A stretch of DNA of 64,000 nucleotides, from NCBI GenBank assembly GCA_963854835.1, contig OY978526.1, positions 13,409,277 through 13,473,276 on the forward strand, written 5' to 3'. Source of the DNA: Megamerina dolium. Taxonomy: Eukaryota > Arthropoda > Insecta > Diptera > Megamerinidae. Under the pieces are notes generated by a model that ran no database searches, was not told the DNA's origin, and saw only the letters and a program-made list of their open reading frames with translations. This document shows, piece after piece, positions 47,463 through 60,084 of the stretch. Positions within the stretch are counted from its first letter, which is position 1. Every line of letters starts with the position of its first letter. The position numbers and the translations under genes were made by a program.

Positions 47463-50190
47463 TGACAATACTTTCAATATTGAATGTATAACCAAATTTT
47501 ACAATAAAATTTCAATTTATAAACCGCACGAATTTATTTACACTTCCAAGTTGAGGTTAATTTTTAAAGAATTCATTGAATTACTATAATTTTCTAACTT
47601 CAATATTTCAAGTATATAGTAATCAGTTGCAAATGCGTATCCCATTATTGCATCCAATCCGTTCCAGTATTTAATATTTTATAAAGTACCTGCAATATAT
47701 GATTTGAAAATTGTCCATAATGTTTTTCTCCAAATTAACTCCGAATGTTTTTTTTTTTGCATATCTTAAATGTAGGTCTTTTGGATTCCACTTCTATCAA
47801 GTTAAAGCAAATGTGAATAAATATACGTTATTTTGCTTGCAAAATTTTACCAGAAATTTGCTTTAGATTATTTGCAGAATATTTCAACATTCCATTAAAT
47901 ACTAATAATAACAAAAAAAAAGCCAAGAAATATAGATAGGATTTATGTACACATACAAATACCATACGGTTTATAAGTATAGGTAGGTAACCGCATACTG
48001 TGTTAAATACGCAACAGTTTATGAACTAATTGTAATGTGACAGATGCTAAATAAGTATGGAATTTGGCAAAGTAAATATCTAGTATATGTAAAATATATG
48101 CGAGTGTACTTGTATAAATTTGCATATATTATTAAATGGATAGAAAAATAGAAAAAATAAGGAACAAATGGACTATTTAATGGAGTACTTAAAAAAATAT
48201 TTATAATGATTCTTCACACACATAAGTACTATACATATGTATAATTATATGCATATAAGTACTTTTAGATTTTCAATTCGTTTTGGAGTTTTGGATTAAT
48301 TGAATGTCAAATGTTTCGAATTGTAAAAAAATTGAGAGGGTGGATATTACATTCAAACATACACATTCTACATACAATAATAATAGGAGTGAGAGCAATG
48401 AAAATCAAATTAAAATTGTATTTACACGACCATGTTTGAGGTAATGCATGACTTATAAGCTGACTGATAAGTCATTATATGTGCATGCGAATGGATGTAA
48501 GTATATGTACTATAAGTATATGATTCTATGTGAATATGGCATTGGCATTGTCATTTCAATTTATTATATCGTGCTGATGTATTACTTCACATATGTGTAC
48601 GTACAAATACCGAATACAATATTATGTAGTAAGTAGTAGTGTAGTACATACTCGTACATATATTCAATTTAATTTTACAAAGTACAATCGATAAAGACAC
48701 ACACACACACACACACAAACAACAATGGCAATCAGTATAACAGCATATTATTGTTATATGTTGAATATGTATATGCATTTGTGAAAAGGAGTTAATTATG
48801 ATGTGCGATTGAATTGCGTGAGAAATTGTCAGTATTCGGTAATTAACAGCAATACAGCAGTAGTAGTTGATGGTATTAAATATTGTATTTGTCTATTGAA
48901 CGACAAATGAATGAACGAATAAACAAATGTTCTTTTCTCACCGGTACTACAATAGTACTTCATGCATGCAAACCTATCATTGTCTCCATTCAATGCAAGT
49001 TGATATGTACTAGTACATATTTTGAAGATGCTACATCGATGTATGGTTGTGTGTGTTTTGGTATTAGCATGTAATCTTGCATCCTATATACACATATATG
49101 TATGTTTGTATATATGAATGTACACTGATGACAAGATGATGTTAACGAGAAACGGATATATGGTGTTGGCGATAGAATTATTACTTACAATATCTTATGA
49201 TTGGGATTTGATTAAGTACACAAAAGGGGGTAGAGGATTATACGATATATTTTTGGGCTGTGGTCTGGCTGGTTGTTGGTTTCTGTTGTCTTGTCTTCTT
49301 GTTTATGGTATGTTCATGTTTTATTGCTATTATTGTTATTACATAGTCTTATTATCGTTGTTGTTCTTGTTGCTGTTGTTGCTGCTGTTGCTGTGATTTC
49401 TGTTGTACATAAATATTATAACAACAATATTTATATTTACAGATTTAAAGAGGGATTTCAAAAGAGAAAGCATTAAAATGTCATAGTCGAGTGAATATCT
49501 GGATCATTAGAAGGGGGTGACTATTTACAGTGTTTAGAGAAAAGCTTTACTAGTTCGTTCGTTTGTTATTGTTATTGTTTTTCTAAATACCATACTATAC
49601 CATATACCAACAGCTTTGGAGACCTCTTGCACTATAATAGCATCTTGTATTAGAATATGAGACATGGATTAAAGTCCATAAGATACATATTTAATTGGAG
49701 TTGAAGAAATGTTTTGCATATTTTGTATATTATTTAATATTTATCTTCTTTCATATATTATATATATGTGAGTCTATATATGTATTTTGTATTTTATATT
49801 ATTTTATATGTATTTTGTGCAAATGTACACACATAGAAATATAGCATTGCTTTGAGTTCTTAACATGACAAATGTAATGTAAATTTGAACAAAAAATGTT
49901 CCATTTTTTCTCAACATACAGTGGGTTTTTTTTCTGTTCGTGCTACAAACCCGGAGAAAATATCACATTTTGTAAATAATTTGTGGGGGACTTTAATAAG
50001 CATCTAATACTATTTTATGAATTTTGAGTTGAAATAAAAATTCGATCAATCTTTCGAATTTGAAAGCAACAACAAAATATTCTGAGGAACTATATACATG
50101 CTACAGAATGCTCATTCGGTCCTTGGTTCTTAGTCTAATCTTCAGAGCACCAACTTACATAAATTTTTTCAAATACAAAGACTGAAGCGG
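47463..50190. other. AT-rich intergenic DNA
   Basis: No exon is supported. A CA run lies at 48697-48718 and GTT/CTG-rich runs near 49350-49400. Confidence 0.4.
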
Positions 50191-50194
50191 TGCA

Positions 50195-50905
50195 AATATC
50201 ATTTGGCGAAAGAGAAATATTGGTTTGGTTTTCATTCAATATTTCTCAATTTAGAGCATATCTGTTTAGAATATTAACTTTTTATTCCAAGTTTTAGCTT
50301 CATACCATTTAAAAACCGTTTGGTAAAGTTCAAAATATCAATTCAGGATGAAATTTTTGTATGTAAGATTAGCTTAGTTTTCATTCAATGCTATTCCGTT
50401 TCAAATTGTTGATTTATTACATAATATAATCGTATATAACAAGTTTCAGATGCACAGCTTTATATTTACGAACAGAAAATGTGAGAACATACAAATAGAA
50501 GCATATTTTTGTATGGAAGGTAAAAGTGAAATTCGTTCGTTTACTCTCCTTATTAAAGCTGATTGATTTTTTGGTAAAAATAATGTTATATACCGATTTT
50601 CAAGTCCATACGTTGATATTTTCATGTGTAAACTGTGGAATCATTCATACGGATGTATACTTTTGTATGAGAGGTAGACGTAATTTTCATTCGATTCTGC
50701 TCATACTTAATGCGGATTGTTGTTTTTGTAAAAATAATCATACATACCGAGTTTCCGCTTGAAATATTTTTTATTTCGTGCAAAAGTGTAAAAAAAAGGA
50801 TACGAAAAGATATTTTTGTATGGGAGGTAGGCGAGATTTTTATTCGATTTCGTTTATTTACAAACTCAACAGTTTATTGATAAAAATAATCGTATGCATA
50901 AGTTT
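50195..50905. repeat. Degenerate tandem array, period about 153 bp, probably LINE 3' UTR
   Basis: The marker tttttgtatg (or a close variant) with following sequence gg.aggta..cg..attttcattcgatt recurs near 50354, 50505, 50660 and 50813, with a weaker unit near 50200. The spacing is 151-155 bp. The unit at 50600-50670 resembles the 3' end of the LINE fragment at 2400-2470 (minus strand), sharing the stretch around ttttc.tgt..aaactgtg.a and catac. The array is therefore probably a retrotransposon 3' untranslated region. Confidence 0.7.
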
Positions 50906-51840
50906 GTAATAAAAAAAAAAGTTTTATAAGTTTGTAATAATATTTGTTAATAATTACGAACGTTATTCTGCGAAAAAGCGGATAGGAAGAGAGACATGGC
51001 CAAATTGATTGGGATGTTGATTCTAATTACAATAACATACTCGTAACATAATGTAAACTCCAGGCGGCTATTATAATAATGTATTTCTTTTTTTTAATCC
51101 TGAGGTTTCTTAATCTACTGTTTTGCCAAAAATATGTAAAATATGATATTTTTCTAACATCCATGTTAAACAAAATTTGTATTTAATTTTTAGTATTTGA
51201 AATTATATTTGATCCTTTTTTTTTCTTCAAAGAATATTTGTTTTTTATTTTTTTAAATGCCCAAAACTAATTTCAATTAAAATTTAACGCAAAGTATGTC
51301 AAAGCACACCAGATACAATATCATTCTTTTAACTTGCAAATCGTCAAACACTTGAAAGCATTTGAATTTTACACAATAGTGACAGAAAGTTAACTCTATT
51401 TATATATTTAAAAAATTGCCTATTTATCACCACTGTGCAATGTGTCTACTACTACTACTACATACACCTATCTTGATACATCTTTTTGCTAGGTTTGTCA
51501 TTCATATGAAAATCACAATTACAGCAATTAATCCAACCTGTTTGCTTTACGACAATGTTATAGTTAAAGCATCTTAACGAGCTCAGCATTTATACTTGGG
51601 TGATTTTAGAATATTTGTTTGTACTTGACATTGTTTATCCTTGGACAGAATATATTTCAAGCGTATTTAATATATACGATACATAAAGTATATATACTTA
51701 TTTACCATATTCAATTCCATGCAGATGTGTCTGCTTTATGCTACAATGTTATGTTGAATTTTGTGTGAATATTTGTGTATTTATTTCAAATTTTAATTCA
51801 TCACATAAACACTTTTACTTACAGACAAACACACACATAC

Positions 51841-51878
<38 letters not shown>

Positions 51879-53185
51879 CAAACCCACAAAACAAAGAAAT
51901 AAAATAAATAAATAAACAAGCAATGTCACTTTCGATTCCTTCAACAACGACAGCAACAACAACAACAAGAACAATAATCAAAAATGTCATTGATTATTTT
52001 TTATGTGTGATTATTTGATTTGTAATACGAGACGGCTGACGCTGTTGCTGCTGTCAATGACATTTCTCCATACAATCGAGTATATACTTTTTGGTATGTT
52101 TTCTAGCACTAGACAATGTCAATGACTAGGAATTTCGATATATATATATATACACCCACGTATATTGTTGCATCAATCTGATCAACTGTCAAATTGTCAT
52201 AATGGTGTGAGTCAGTGTCTATGTGTATGTGTGTTGTTTTATTTGTCAGAGTATTATAGTATGCCTGCAATAATTTACATTTTACTAGATGACATTTCAA
52301 TATGACTATGTCAAAATTGTCATCTATGTCAGTCTGCTGAAGGAATTATATGTTAGAGTATAGTACGATGATATTTATTGTACATTTACCAATTTAAGAA
52401 TAAATAACCTACAATTTAATTTATGTAAATTCTATGCATTTAGAATATTTTCGATTGATTATTTTGATGATATTTCTCATTTTGTTTACTTGGCAAAATC
52501 AATAACTTCTTCTGCATTTCTTTATGTGTTAAATTTTCTCATAATAAATTTTTTTTATTCAAATTAATGTTTTTATTTTTACAACTATATTCAAGCTGAT
52601 TTGTGTTTTTATTTTTACTTCATTTGCAATCGTACTATTTATATTTATTCTTTTATGAATTTTAATGTATCATTGTTGTTGTTTTTGTTCGATTTGATTC
52701 TCTTTTTTTGTATGCTTGTCATTTAGCGATATTTGTATGTCTCTTTTTCACTTGACCTTTTCACATTTTACAGCTTGTCTGCGTAGTAAAATTTTTCCAC
52801 ATGTTTGAGTTCAAGAGTTAACATCAAATTGACTATGCTATATTGACTGTTCGTATGTGCGTGTGTGTGTGCATATATTTATATGCATGCAGTGCTGGAG
52901 CTATCGATTTTGGAAAAAGGATTAAGGTGGATGTCTTAAGATTGATTGATTGATTAAGCTCTAAGCTTAAGAATAGGTTATTGAGCAATGTCTTCACATA
53001 TCACTGAACTATCAATTTTATTTGAAAATAAATTTCACAATGAAAATATTAATTGAAAAAATGGAAAAAATTGAAAAAAAAAAAAACTCAAAGAAAATTG
53101 TGTCGCTTGTGCGGTGTGATATAATTGGGAACACAATGGAGAAGGTGATAATGAAAATTTAATATAATGGAGCAGCAAGTCACAT
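50906..53185. other. AT-rich intergenic DNA
   Basis: No exon is supported. A long (AG)n microsatellite lies at 51847-51875. Confidence 0.4.
51847..51875. repeat. (AG)n microsatellite
   Basis: About 14 AG units. Confidence 0.9.
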
Positions 53186-53188
53186 ACA

Positions 53189-53920
53189 GGGTGATTTTTT
53201 GGCAACTTTCTTTTTGGCGACACAGTTTTTGGCACCTCAGCTGTTTTCATGTAACATGTTACTGTCAAACATGTTCAGTTTGGTCTATAATTTAACCATG
53301 AATCGACTTATAAACGAACAACGCTTGCAGATTATTGAATTTTATTATCAACATTCATGCTCGGTTAAGAAAGTGCATCGTCCACTTTCTTGTGTTCAGC
53401 GACGAAGCTCATTTCTGCTTGAATGGATACGTGAACAAACAAAATTGCCGTATTTGGTGTGAAGAGCAGCCAGAAGCATTGCAATGCACTGTTTGGTGTG
53501 GATTATGGGCCGGTGGCATCATTGGATCTTACTTTTTCAAAGACGACGAAGGCGGGAACGTTACTGTGAATGGCGAGCGCTACCGTGCGATGATTACAAA
53601 CTTTTTTTGCCCAAAATGGAAGAGTTGCACTTGGGTGACATGTGGTTTCAACAAGACGGTGCCACATACCACAAGCCCGCAACGGTTGACGTACTGGATG
53701 CCAATATTGAAGAATTTATTCGTGAGATACCTTCCGATATGTTGGAGAGAGTATGCCAAAATTGGACCCAGCGTATGAACTATTTGAGGCGCAGCCGCGG
53801 TCAACATTTAAATGAAATCATCTTTTAACATTGAATTATATATATCGTTCTATCGACTCAAATAAAAATTTCATATATTTCTCTAAATTTTAGGTGTTTT
53901 TTTTTTAAATCAAATCCGAA
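53189..53920 (+). mobile_element. Internally deleted Tc1/mariner-type element (relative of the one at 10.86 kb)
   Basis: The 5' end (gggtgattttttggcaac, 53191) and leader match the element at 10.86-11.97 kb. The transposase starts at 53299 with MNRLINEQRLQIIEFYYQ. After the codons for KKVHRPL the sequence jumps directly to the catalytic half: FSDEAHFCLNGYVNKQNCR, WCGLWAGGIIGSYFFKDDE, a WFQQDGATYH block near 53640 and EIPSDMLERVCQNW to a stop at 53826. The middle DNA-binding region and the block between the second and third catalytic positions are missing. The 3' end runs into ccgaat repeats (53917-53935) where the inverted repeat should be. Confidence 0.8.
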
Positions 53921-56900
53921 TCCGAATCCGAATCTTATAAAATCCCAATAAAAAAAAATATTCTAAGCTCTTTTTAAAGATCAATGCGTTGTCAAAATTT
54001 ATCTTGTCACTTTTTTCACAATTTCAAAAATATTGCTCTGTTGCCCTATTTTCTTTAAATACGAATGAGCATTCTTAGAAAAGTTCCTTAGAAATTAGAA
54101 ATACGGAGAAAGTTGCTATACAGTTGGGGAACATAATGGAGAAGATCGAAATAGCGATTTAATACAATGGAGTATCTAGAAAAATATAATATTCTAGGCT
54201 ATTTTCAAATATGAATGTTTAGTATGAATGTCTATGTATTTTTTTAGTCAATCCCCCTGAGAAAAGCTATCAATATATGCCTCTGTTTCTGATTGCATAC
54301 GAATATTTTATGACAAAACAGTTTTACTTGCATGTCAACCATATGCACATTTATGAGCTGTCCTGCCGGTGTTGTTGTTATTGCTGTAATTGTTGTTGTT
54401 TTATTTTTTTCCATTGCACTACAGTGCAATTTTCATTTTTATGACAAGCCACAGGATATGGGGTGTAAACTAAATACACTGGGTACTGTAGAATTGTTGT
54501 GTTGTCATTTTATATTCTTGATTTGATTTTATTTCAAGTGTTTCATTATTTTGGTTTTCGTTTTTGTTGTTGTTGTTGTTTGCCTCTGTCGGGGTCATTG
54601 CTTGTATTCAGTTTCAATGTAATTACTTTACAAAATTATTTGTGTATGGGTGATTAAATTTATTGATATTATATATTTTTTGAAATTAAGCTATATGTTG
54701 TCAAGCAATTCATGTCCAGACAGATATTGTGACATTTATTACCTAAGAGTCTATGTTGTTGTATGACTATTAATGATTTGATTTTAAATATTTTCATTTT
54801 TGAAATTTTTACTTTTTAGTACTTTCGTATTTTAAATTATGTTTGTTGAAAATTGTCTCATACTTGATAAATGTCATTATTGTCATTTGCTCATTTTAGA
54901 AAATTGAACACAAATTTCATTAAATTTGTACAAACTGATTATTATTACAAATTGATGAGTGATAAACCGTTTTGCTTTGTTTATATGCTCATTGTTACAG
55001 TAATGCTATTAAGCGTGTCACATTGGCGTATATAATTGATAATGTTGCACAATGTATGCAATTTGTTATGCACCCGTTTATGTTGAACTGTCGCTTTCAT
55101 CAATAAAATTTAAATTAATTTATATGATAATTGGCAATGCGCCTACGAACTTTGACTTTTGTCATTTGTTAGGGGGCTGTTGTCAATATCGATATAAATA
55201 CGTACTCAAGCCGGCTTTGTTTGGCATGATGTGTTTGTTTTGCGTTTGATATTGCCACATGTGCCATATAAGTATTTAATTATATTACTCAAATCATTAT
55301 GTATCAAATTATGAGTGAATATTTGTAATTGTGTTTGAACAAATTTGTGATTTCTCAAACAGTTTGTTTGCCTTAATTAAATGAATGGTTGTATTTTTTC
55401 AATAATTACATCAAAATACATAATCGGTTTTTTTGATAACATTAATTTATGACAATTTTGTAATATTATATTGAAAAAAATTCAAAATCTTTTAAATAAA
55501 CATAAGATAAAATCTAATACTGCTGCTAGTCATTCATATTGATTGTAAAGAATGAAATTAGTTAATATCAGATATCGTTTTATTTGTTTATTGCCTCCAT
55601 GTCTCATTTAAAATCACCCATACATTTGTTGTACTATATGCATATCAAGCGTCATAATTGTAAATACGATACTACGATATGAACATTAAAATGTGCAACA
55701 ATAACAATATTCGATTCGATTTAATTCACACCTCATAATGACAGTGTTTATGAGCTGACGCGGCCAATTGCAACAAATAGCATCGCCACTATGTTACAAT
55801 CACCATCATCGTCGTCGTCGTCGTCGTCATCATTAATTATATGGTAATGTAAAAGAATTCGACAACAACGACGAATAGACGACATCATTCTCAGCGTACT
55901 TACATATTTGTTTATTGCCACAATAAAAAAGTAAATGCAATTGAAGCGGCTCCAATATGTTTGATCATTCAACATGTAAATGTAATATATTTACTTCAAT
56001 ATGTAAATATAAACGAGTATTTATATGCATTAGAGCACAATATGATGAAAAAAAAATAATATTATTCGATTATTTTACTCTTAACAAGAGTCATGGCTTA
56101 CTATATAAGACAATATAATGAACAAGAAAAAATTTAAAATGTAAATAGTTTATTCAAATTTGAATAAAAAAAAATGGTTAATGCTAATTTTTAATTAGAA
56201 ATACTAATAACGTTCTTATTTTGAATAGATTACAAGGCGTCTTAATGTATCTACAAATTCATATATAAATTCTATGTATAACTTGAGCATCAAATGAAAA
56301 AAATTATTGAGTGAATAATTTGTTTTTTTTTCTCATTTTATTAAAAACGAAAAAAAGGAAAAGGAAATAAAATAAAAAGTGATTAACAAGGAAAATATAA
56401 ACAAATTCGTAGAAAAATAAAATACGTTTTTTCTTTTTAGCTTTTTTTTTGGTTTCCAAATAAATTCAATACACAAAAAACTTGTGTCAAATTTGTACAA
56501 AAAAAAATGTCTAATGTTGATTTTTATGAAAAACAAAAAAAAAATGTTTTTTCTATACATTTTTCATGCAACGAAAACATGAAAATCTGTTAGTGTATAG
56601 TTGTTGTTATTTTGAATGTCTACATTTTATTTTATATTATTTTCATTTATGAATGGAATTGTCTGACATTTATTTACTTAATTTATGATATTTTAAGATA
56701 CAATATGAAATGTATTTTTTTAATATTTTCGATGTTGTTGCTATGTTTTACCTTCAAGTTAATTTCAATTATGATTTTATATGTGTGTGTATTTGTTATT
56801 TTGTGTTGGCGTTTGCGTGTGTCTAGTTGGTTTTCTTTTGGGGATTTTAATTAAATAAAAATTATATTTTTTTAAAATAAAAAATTTTTGATGGATATTT

Positions 56901-58080
56901 GAAAGAGACATATCATATTTAATATGACAATCAAATTTCAAGGAATAATACTTAAATATAAATTGTGTCGATTACTGTCGTGATGATCTTGTTAATTAAA
57001 GTACTAATAATAAAATTTATTTTTCCTATGAGTGAGTGTCATAATGATCACAGTTATGAAATATGCTATTGCAGACACTATAAAATTCTCATCTCATTCA
57101 AGGATTTTTCGATGTTCACCTTAGAATCATGCTAGAAATACTTTGGGGTAAGGAACCGCTGGTCAGTCTTTACCAGATTTCAATCAATCAATATTAATTT
57201 TCAACACTCAATAACTTTCTTGGATCTTCTATTGGGTTGAAAATCGTTTCTAGGCTCAATGTTGCATATACATTATTTCTCAGAATCATTGTATACAACA
57301 TCAACCCCATCAACATTTTCTATCTACTGCTGCCTTTATATATATGTTAGTTAGAATATCGAATGGTGTAACAAATTGAAGCACAATAAAATGAACAAAA
57401 TTAACATTAATGTATTCGCCTACTTTTGTATTACATTTATTTGTATATATATGTACAAACTCACACATCCATATGTATGTATGCATTAGCAGCAAAATAG
57501 CAAAAGTTACAATCTCATTTGCTTGGGTTAATTCCGCATCATTTAAGCCAACTATAAATTAAAAAAAAAAATAATATGTATATTCTAACAATTACAGGAA
57601 AATGTAAGAGAGAGAAAGAAAATAATAGCTGCATAAGAAAAAGAAAAAGAAGCATAGCGAGAAGAGGTGAGTACCGAGAATAATAAGAAAAAAAAAAAAA
57701 ACGAGAAAAAAATTACCAAAAAGCAACTGTAAAATAAAATGAAAAATACAATTTGGCAAGTTTTCAAAAGATCTTTGCACTTTCTAATGTTTTCACTGCA
57801 CTATTATTGCCGCAACCATTATACATAATGCTTATATGCTCATTAGAGTGTTCCTTATATGGTGGAATGATTTTGTTTTCGAGATCCTTTACCCTTATAC
57901 ATTTATTTTATTATATTTTCTGCTATTTAGTTATGAAATATGATATGATCACTTCGCAGAAATGTGATTAAAAATCTTATTATTATAAATTGGTATTGAA
58001 TTACCAGACTAAGATGGGATTAAGAAATTCATATGGATGATTTTTAAAAAATTATTAATAAATTATTAAATAAATAAATA
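53921..58080. other. AT-rich intergenic DNA
   Basis: No exon is supported. An ATC/GTC run lies at 55806-55830. Open frames here are short and low in complexity. Confidence 0.4.
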
Positions 58081-58430
58081 AATATGTGGCACTTAAAATC
58101 CCCAAAGGGCTCATTGTCCGAGCTTCTCTTCCATTACTGTTGTGCGTCTTAAATTTGGACTGTATTAGAAGGGAGCTACTTATTTTAGCCGGTTCCGAAC
58201 GGCAGAACACCTGTGACATCACTTTTTCTGAGCTTTGTCACAGAGTTCTTTTAGAAGCTTTTTCATGGCAAGTTGTTACTATCGGAAGAATTGCCAATTG
58301 CTTGCCGACAGGTGGGTACCATTTGAAAGAAAAATTTTATCGATATTAAATTTGTTATGCATCAGCCGGGGATTGAACCACGACCTACAGATCAGAAGAC
58401 GAACACACCAACCAGTGAGCTACGGCACCC
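58071..58430 (-). mobile_element. tRNA-derived SINE, copy 3, with (TAAA)n tail
   Basis: Same family as the copies at 8.15 and 12.13 kb. The tRNA-like head ends at 58430 (minus-strand start gggtgccgtagctcactgg), with the B box near 58370-58380. The body ends at 58083 and is followed by TAAA repeats (58071-58084). It has several substitutions not shared by the other two, including one in the A box region (ccagtgagcta for ccactgagcta). I could not settle its target duplication. Confidence 0.85.
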
Positions 58431-58930
58431 TCACTCACAAAATAATGCTGGAATTTTTTTTTTTATTTTATTTGTTTTTTTTAATGATTTTTGGAAGAAA
58501 AATTTCCATCAAGGCGATTTTCGTCCATATTTTTTTTTTAATGATTTTTGGAAGAAAAATTTTTGATAATGTGCCTGCAAAATCGATTTCCTTTCAAGTT
58601 TTAATATGTGAAAAATTGGCCCATGAGGTTTCAATACCATCTTTAACGCAAATAGTTGACATAAATAAAGTTTTATTGTTTTAGAAAATAAAACATAAAT
58701 TTAGTACATTAACTATTTATAATATTTGCTAGATATTTTCTTAGAATTACAACCATATATTATGTGACTCTAAAATCGAGTTATTATTTTTCGAAATTTT
58801 ATCATGTGAACAAGTTTTCATTGAGTCTCAAAGAATTAATACCATCTTTAACTAAAATAGTTGAAATAAATTTAGTTTTATTATATTGAAAAAAAAAAAA
58901 ATTTGAAATTTCCTTTTGTTTAGTGCATTG
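58431..58930. repeat. Spacer with old tandem duplications
   Basis: A 27-bp sequence (ttttaatgatttttggaag...) occurs near 58479 and again near 58537. A longer diverged repeat offset by about 205 bp shares aataccatctttaac (58633 and 58838) and aaatagttga.ataaat. No coding exon. Confidence 0.55.
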
Positions 58931-59273
58931 ATTAATAATAGTTAAATCGGTAACGTGTCTAACTGCCTCAACCAGGTGGGGCTAGCGCAATCCTTGTTGA
59001 ACTCATCGCAAGTCAACTCACTGGCTGTCATGTAGTTTGATCTGAGCGCTATGTGATGATACCTTTATTTGTTAATGAGGGGTAGTCATATAGCTTGCTC
59101 TGCTTACTCTGTGATGGCGCTTTCATTATTATTAATGGGGGCCCACCATGTGGCGACCACCGGGCAACGTCTTCCTGGCACCCGCTGGGAGGCGGCTGAA
59201 GTGAGTGGCGAAAATCTCCTCGATTAGAGGTTGTGCGTTGGGTTTGGGACCCGCCACATAAAAAACCCCCCCA

Positions 59274-59882
59274 ATGAAAAAAACAAATATGCCTCGGATA
59301 AGGACTACCGCTTTTGTTGATGACCCCCGCAAACGAAAAAAGGACCACGATTTACGGATATGCACCTGGAATGTCCGATCCCTTTATAGGGAGGGTGCCT
59401 CTATCCAGCTGGTTGATGTCCTCGAAAAATACAGAGCTGACATCACCGCTCTCCAGGAAATGCGATGGACAGGACAGGGCTGCTCCAAAAGAGCGTCCTG
59501 TGACATCTACTACAGTTGCCATGCTGAAAGGCACGAATTAGGATGTGGATTTTTGGTCAGCAAGAGACTACGACATCTTGTCTCACAGTTCACGCCTGTG
59601 AACGAACGGCTGGCCACAATCCGCATCAAGGCAAAATATTTCAACATCAGCCTTATATGTGCTCACGCTCCAACGGATGAGAAGGACAATGTGACCAGGG
59701 AGAGCTTCTTTCAGCGCCTCGAAGAAGCTTATGACCGCTGCCCCCGCCACGATATCAAAATCGTGCTTGGCGACTTTAATGCCAGGGTGGGCAAGGAAGG
59801 TACCTTTGGTCCAACTGTCGGAAAATTCAGCCTCCACCAGAACACCTCCGATAACGGAACAACGGAACGGATAACATGGTAA
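59274..59882 (+). pseudogene. RTE endonuclease domain, ends in a frameshift
   Basis: The open frame of 202 residues has the endonuclease motifs ICTWNVRSL (29-37), LQEMRW with the catalytic Glu (60-65), CAHAPTD (129-135) and GDFNARVG (166-173), then TSDNG near 191-195. By family it nicks the target DNA so that reverse transcription can start from the 3' end. After SDNG the frame is lost, and it resumes one frame over at about 59874 (NMVIGGTRFQHLDIHKATW, then QIDHVVID to about 60060). The natural protein continues into the reverse transcriptase. Confidence 0.85.
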
Positions 59883-60084
59883 TTGGTGGTACCAGATTCC
59901 AGCATCTCGACATCCACAAAGCGACATGGCTGTCTCCAGATCAACGTACAAGAAACCAAATTGATCATGTGGTGATTGACGGAAGGCATGCTTCCAGTGT
60001 GATGGACGTGAAATCGATCCGTGGTGCCAACATCGACTCGGCTCACTACTTTGTTGCAGAAGTCCCACACAGAGAAAGCTCGAC

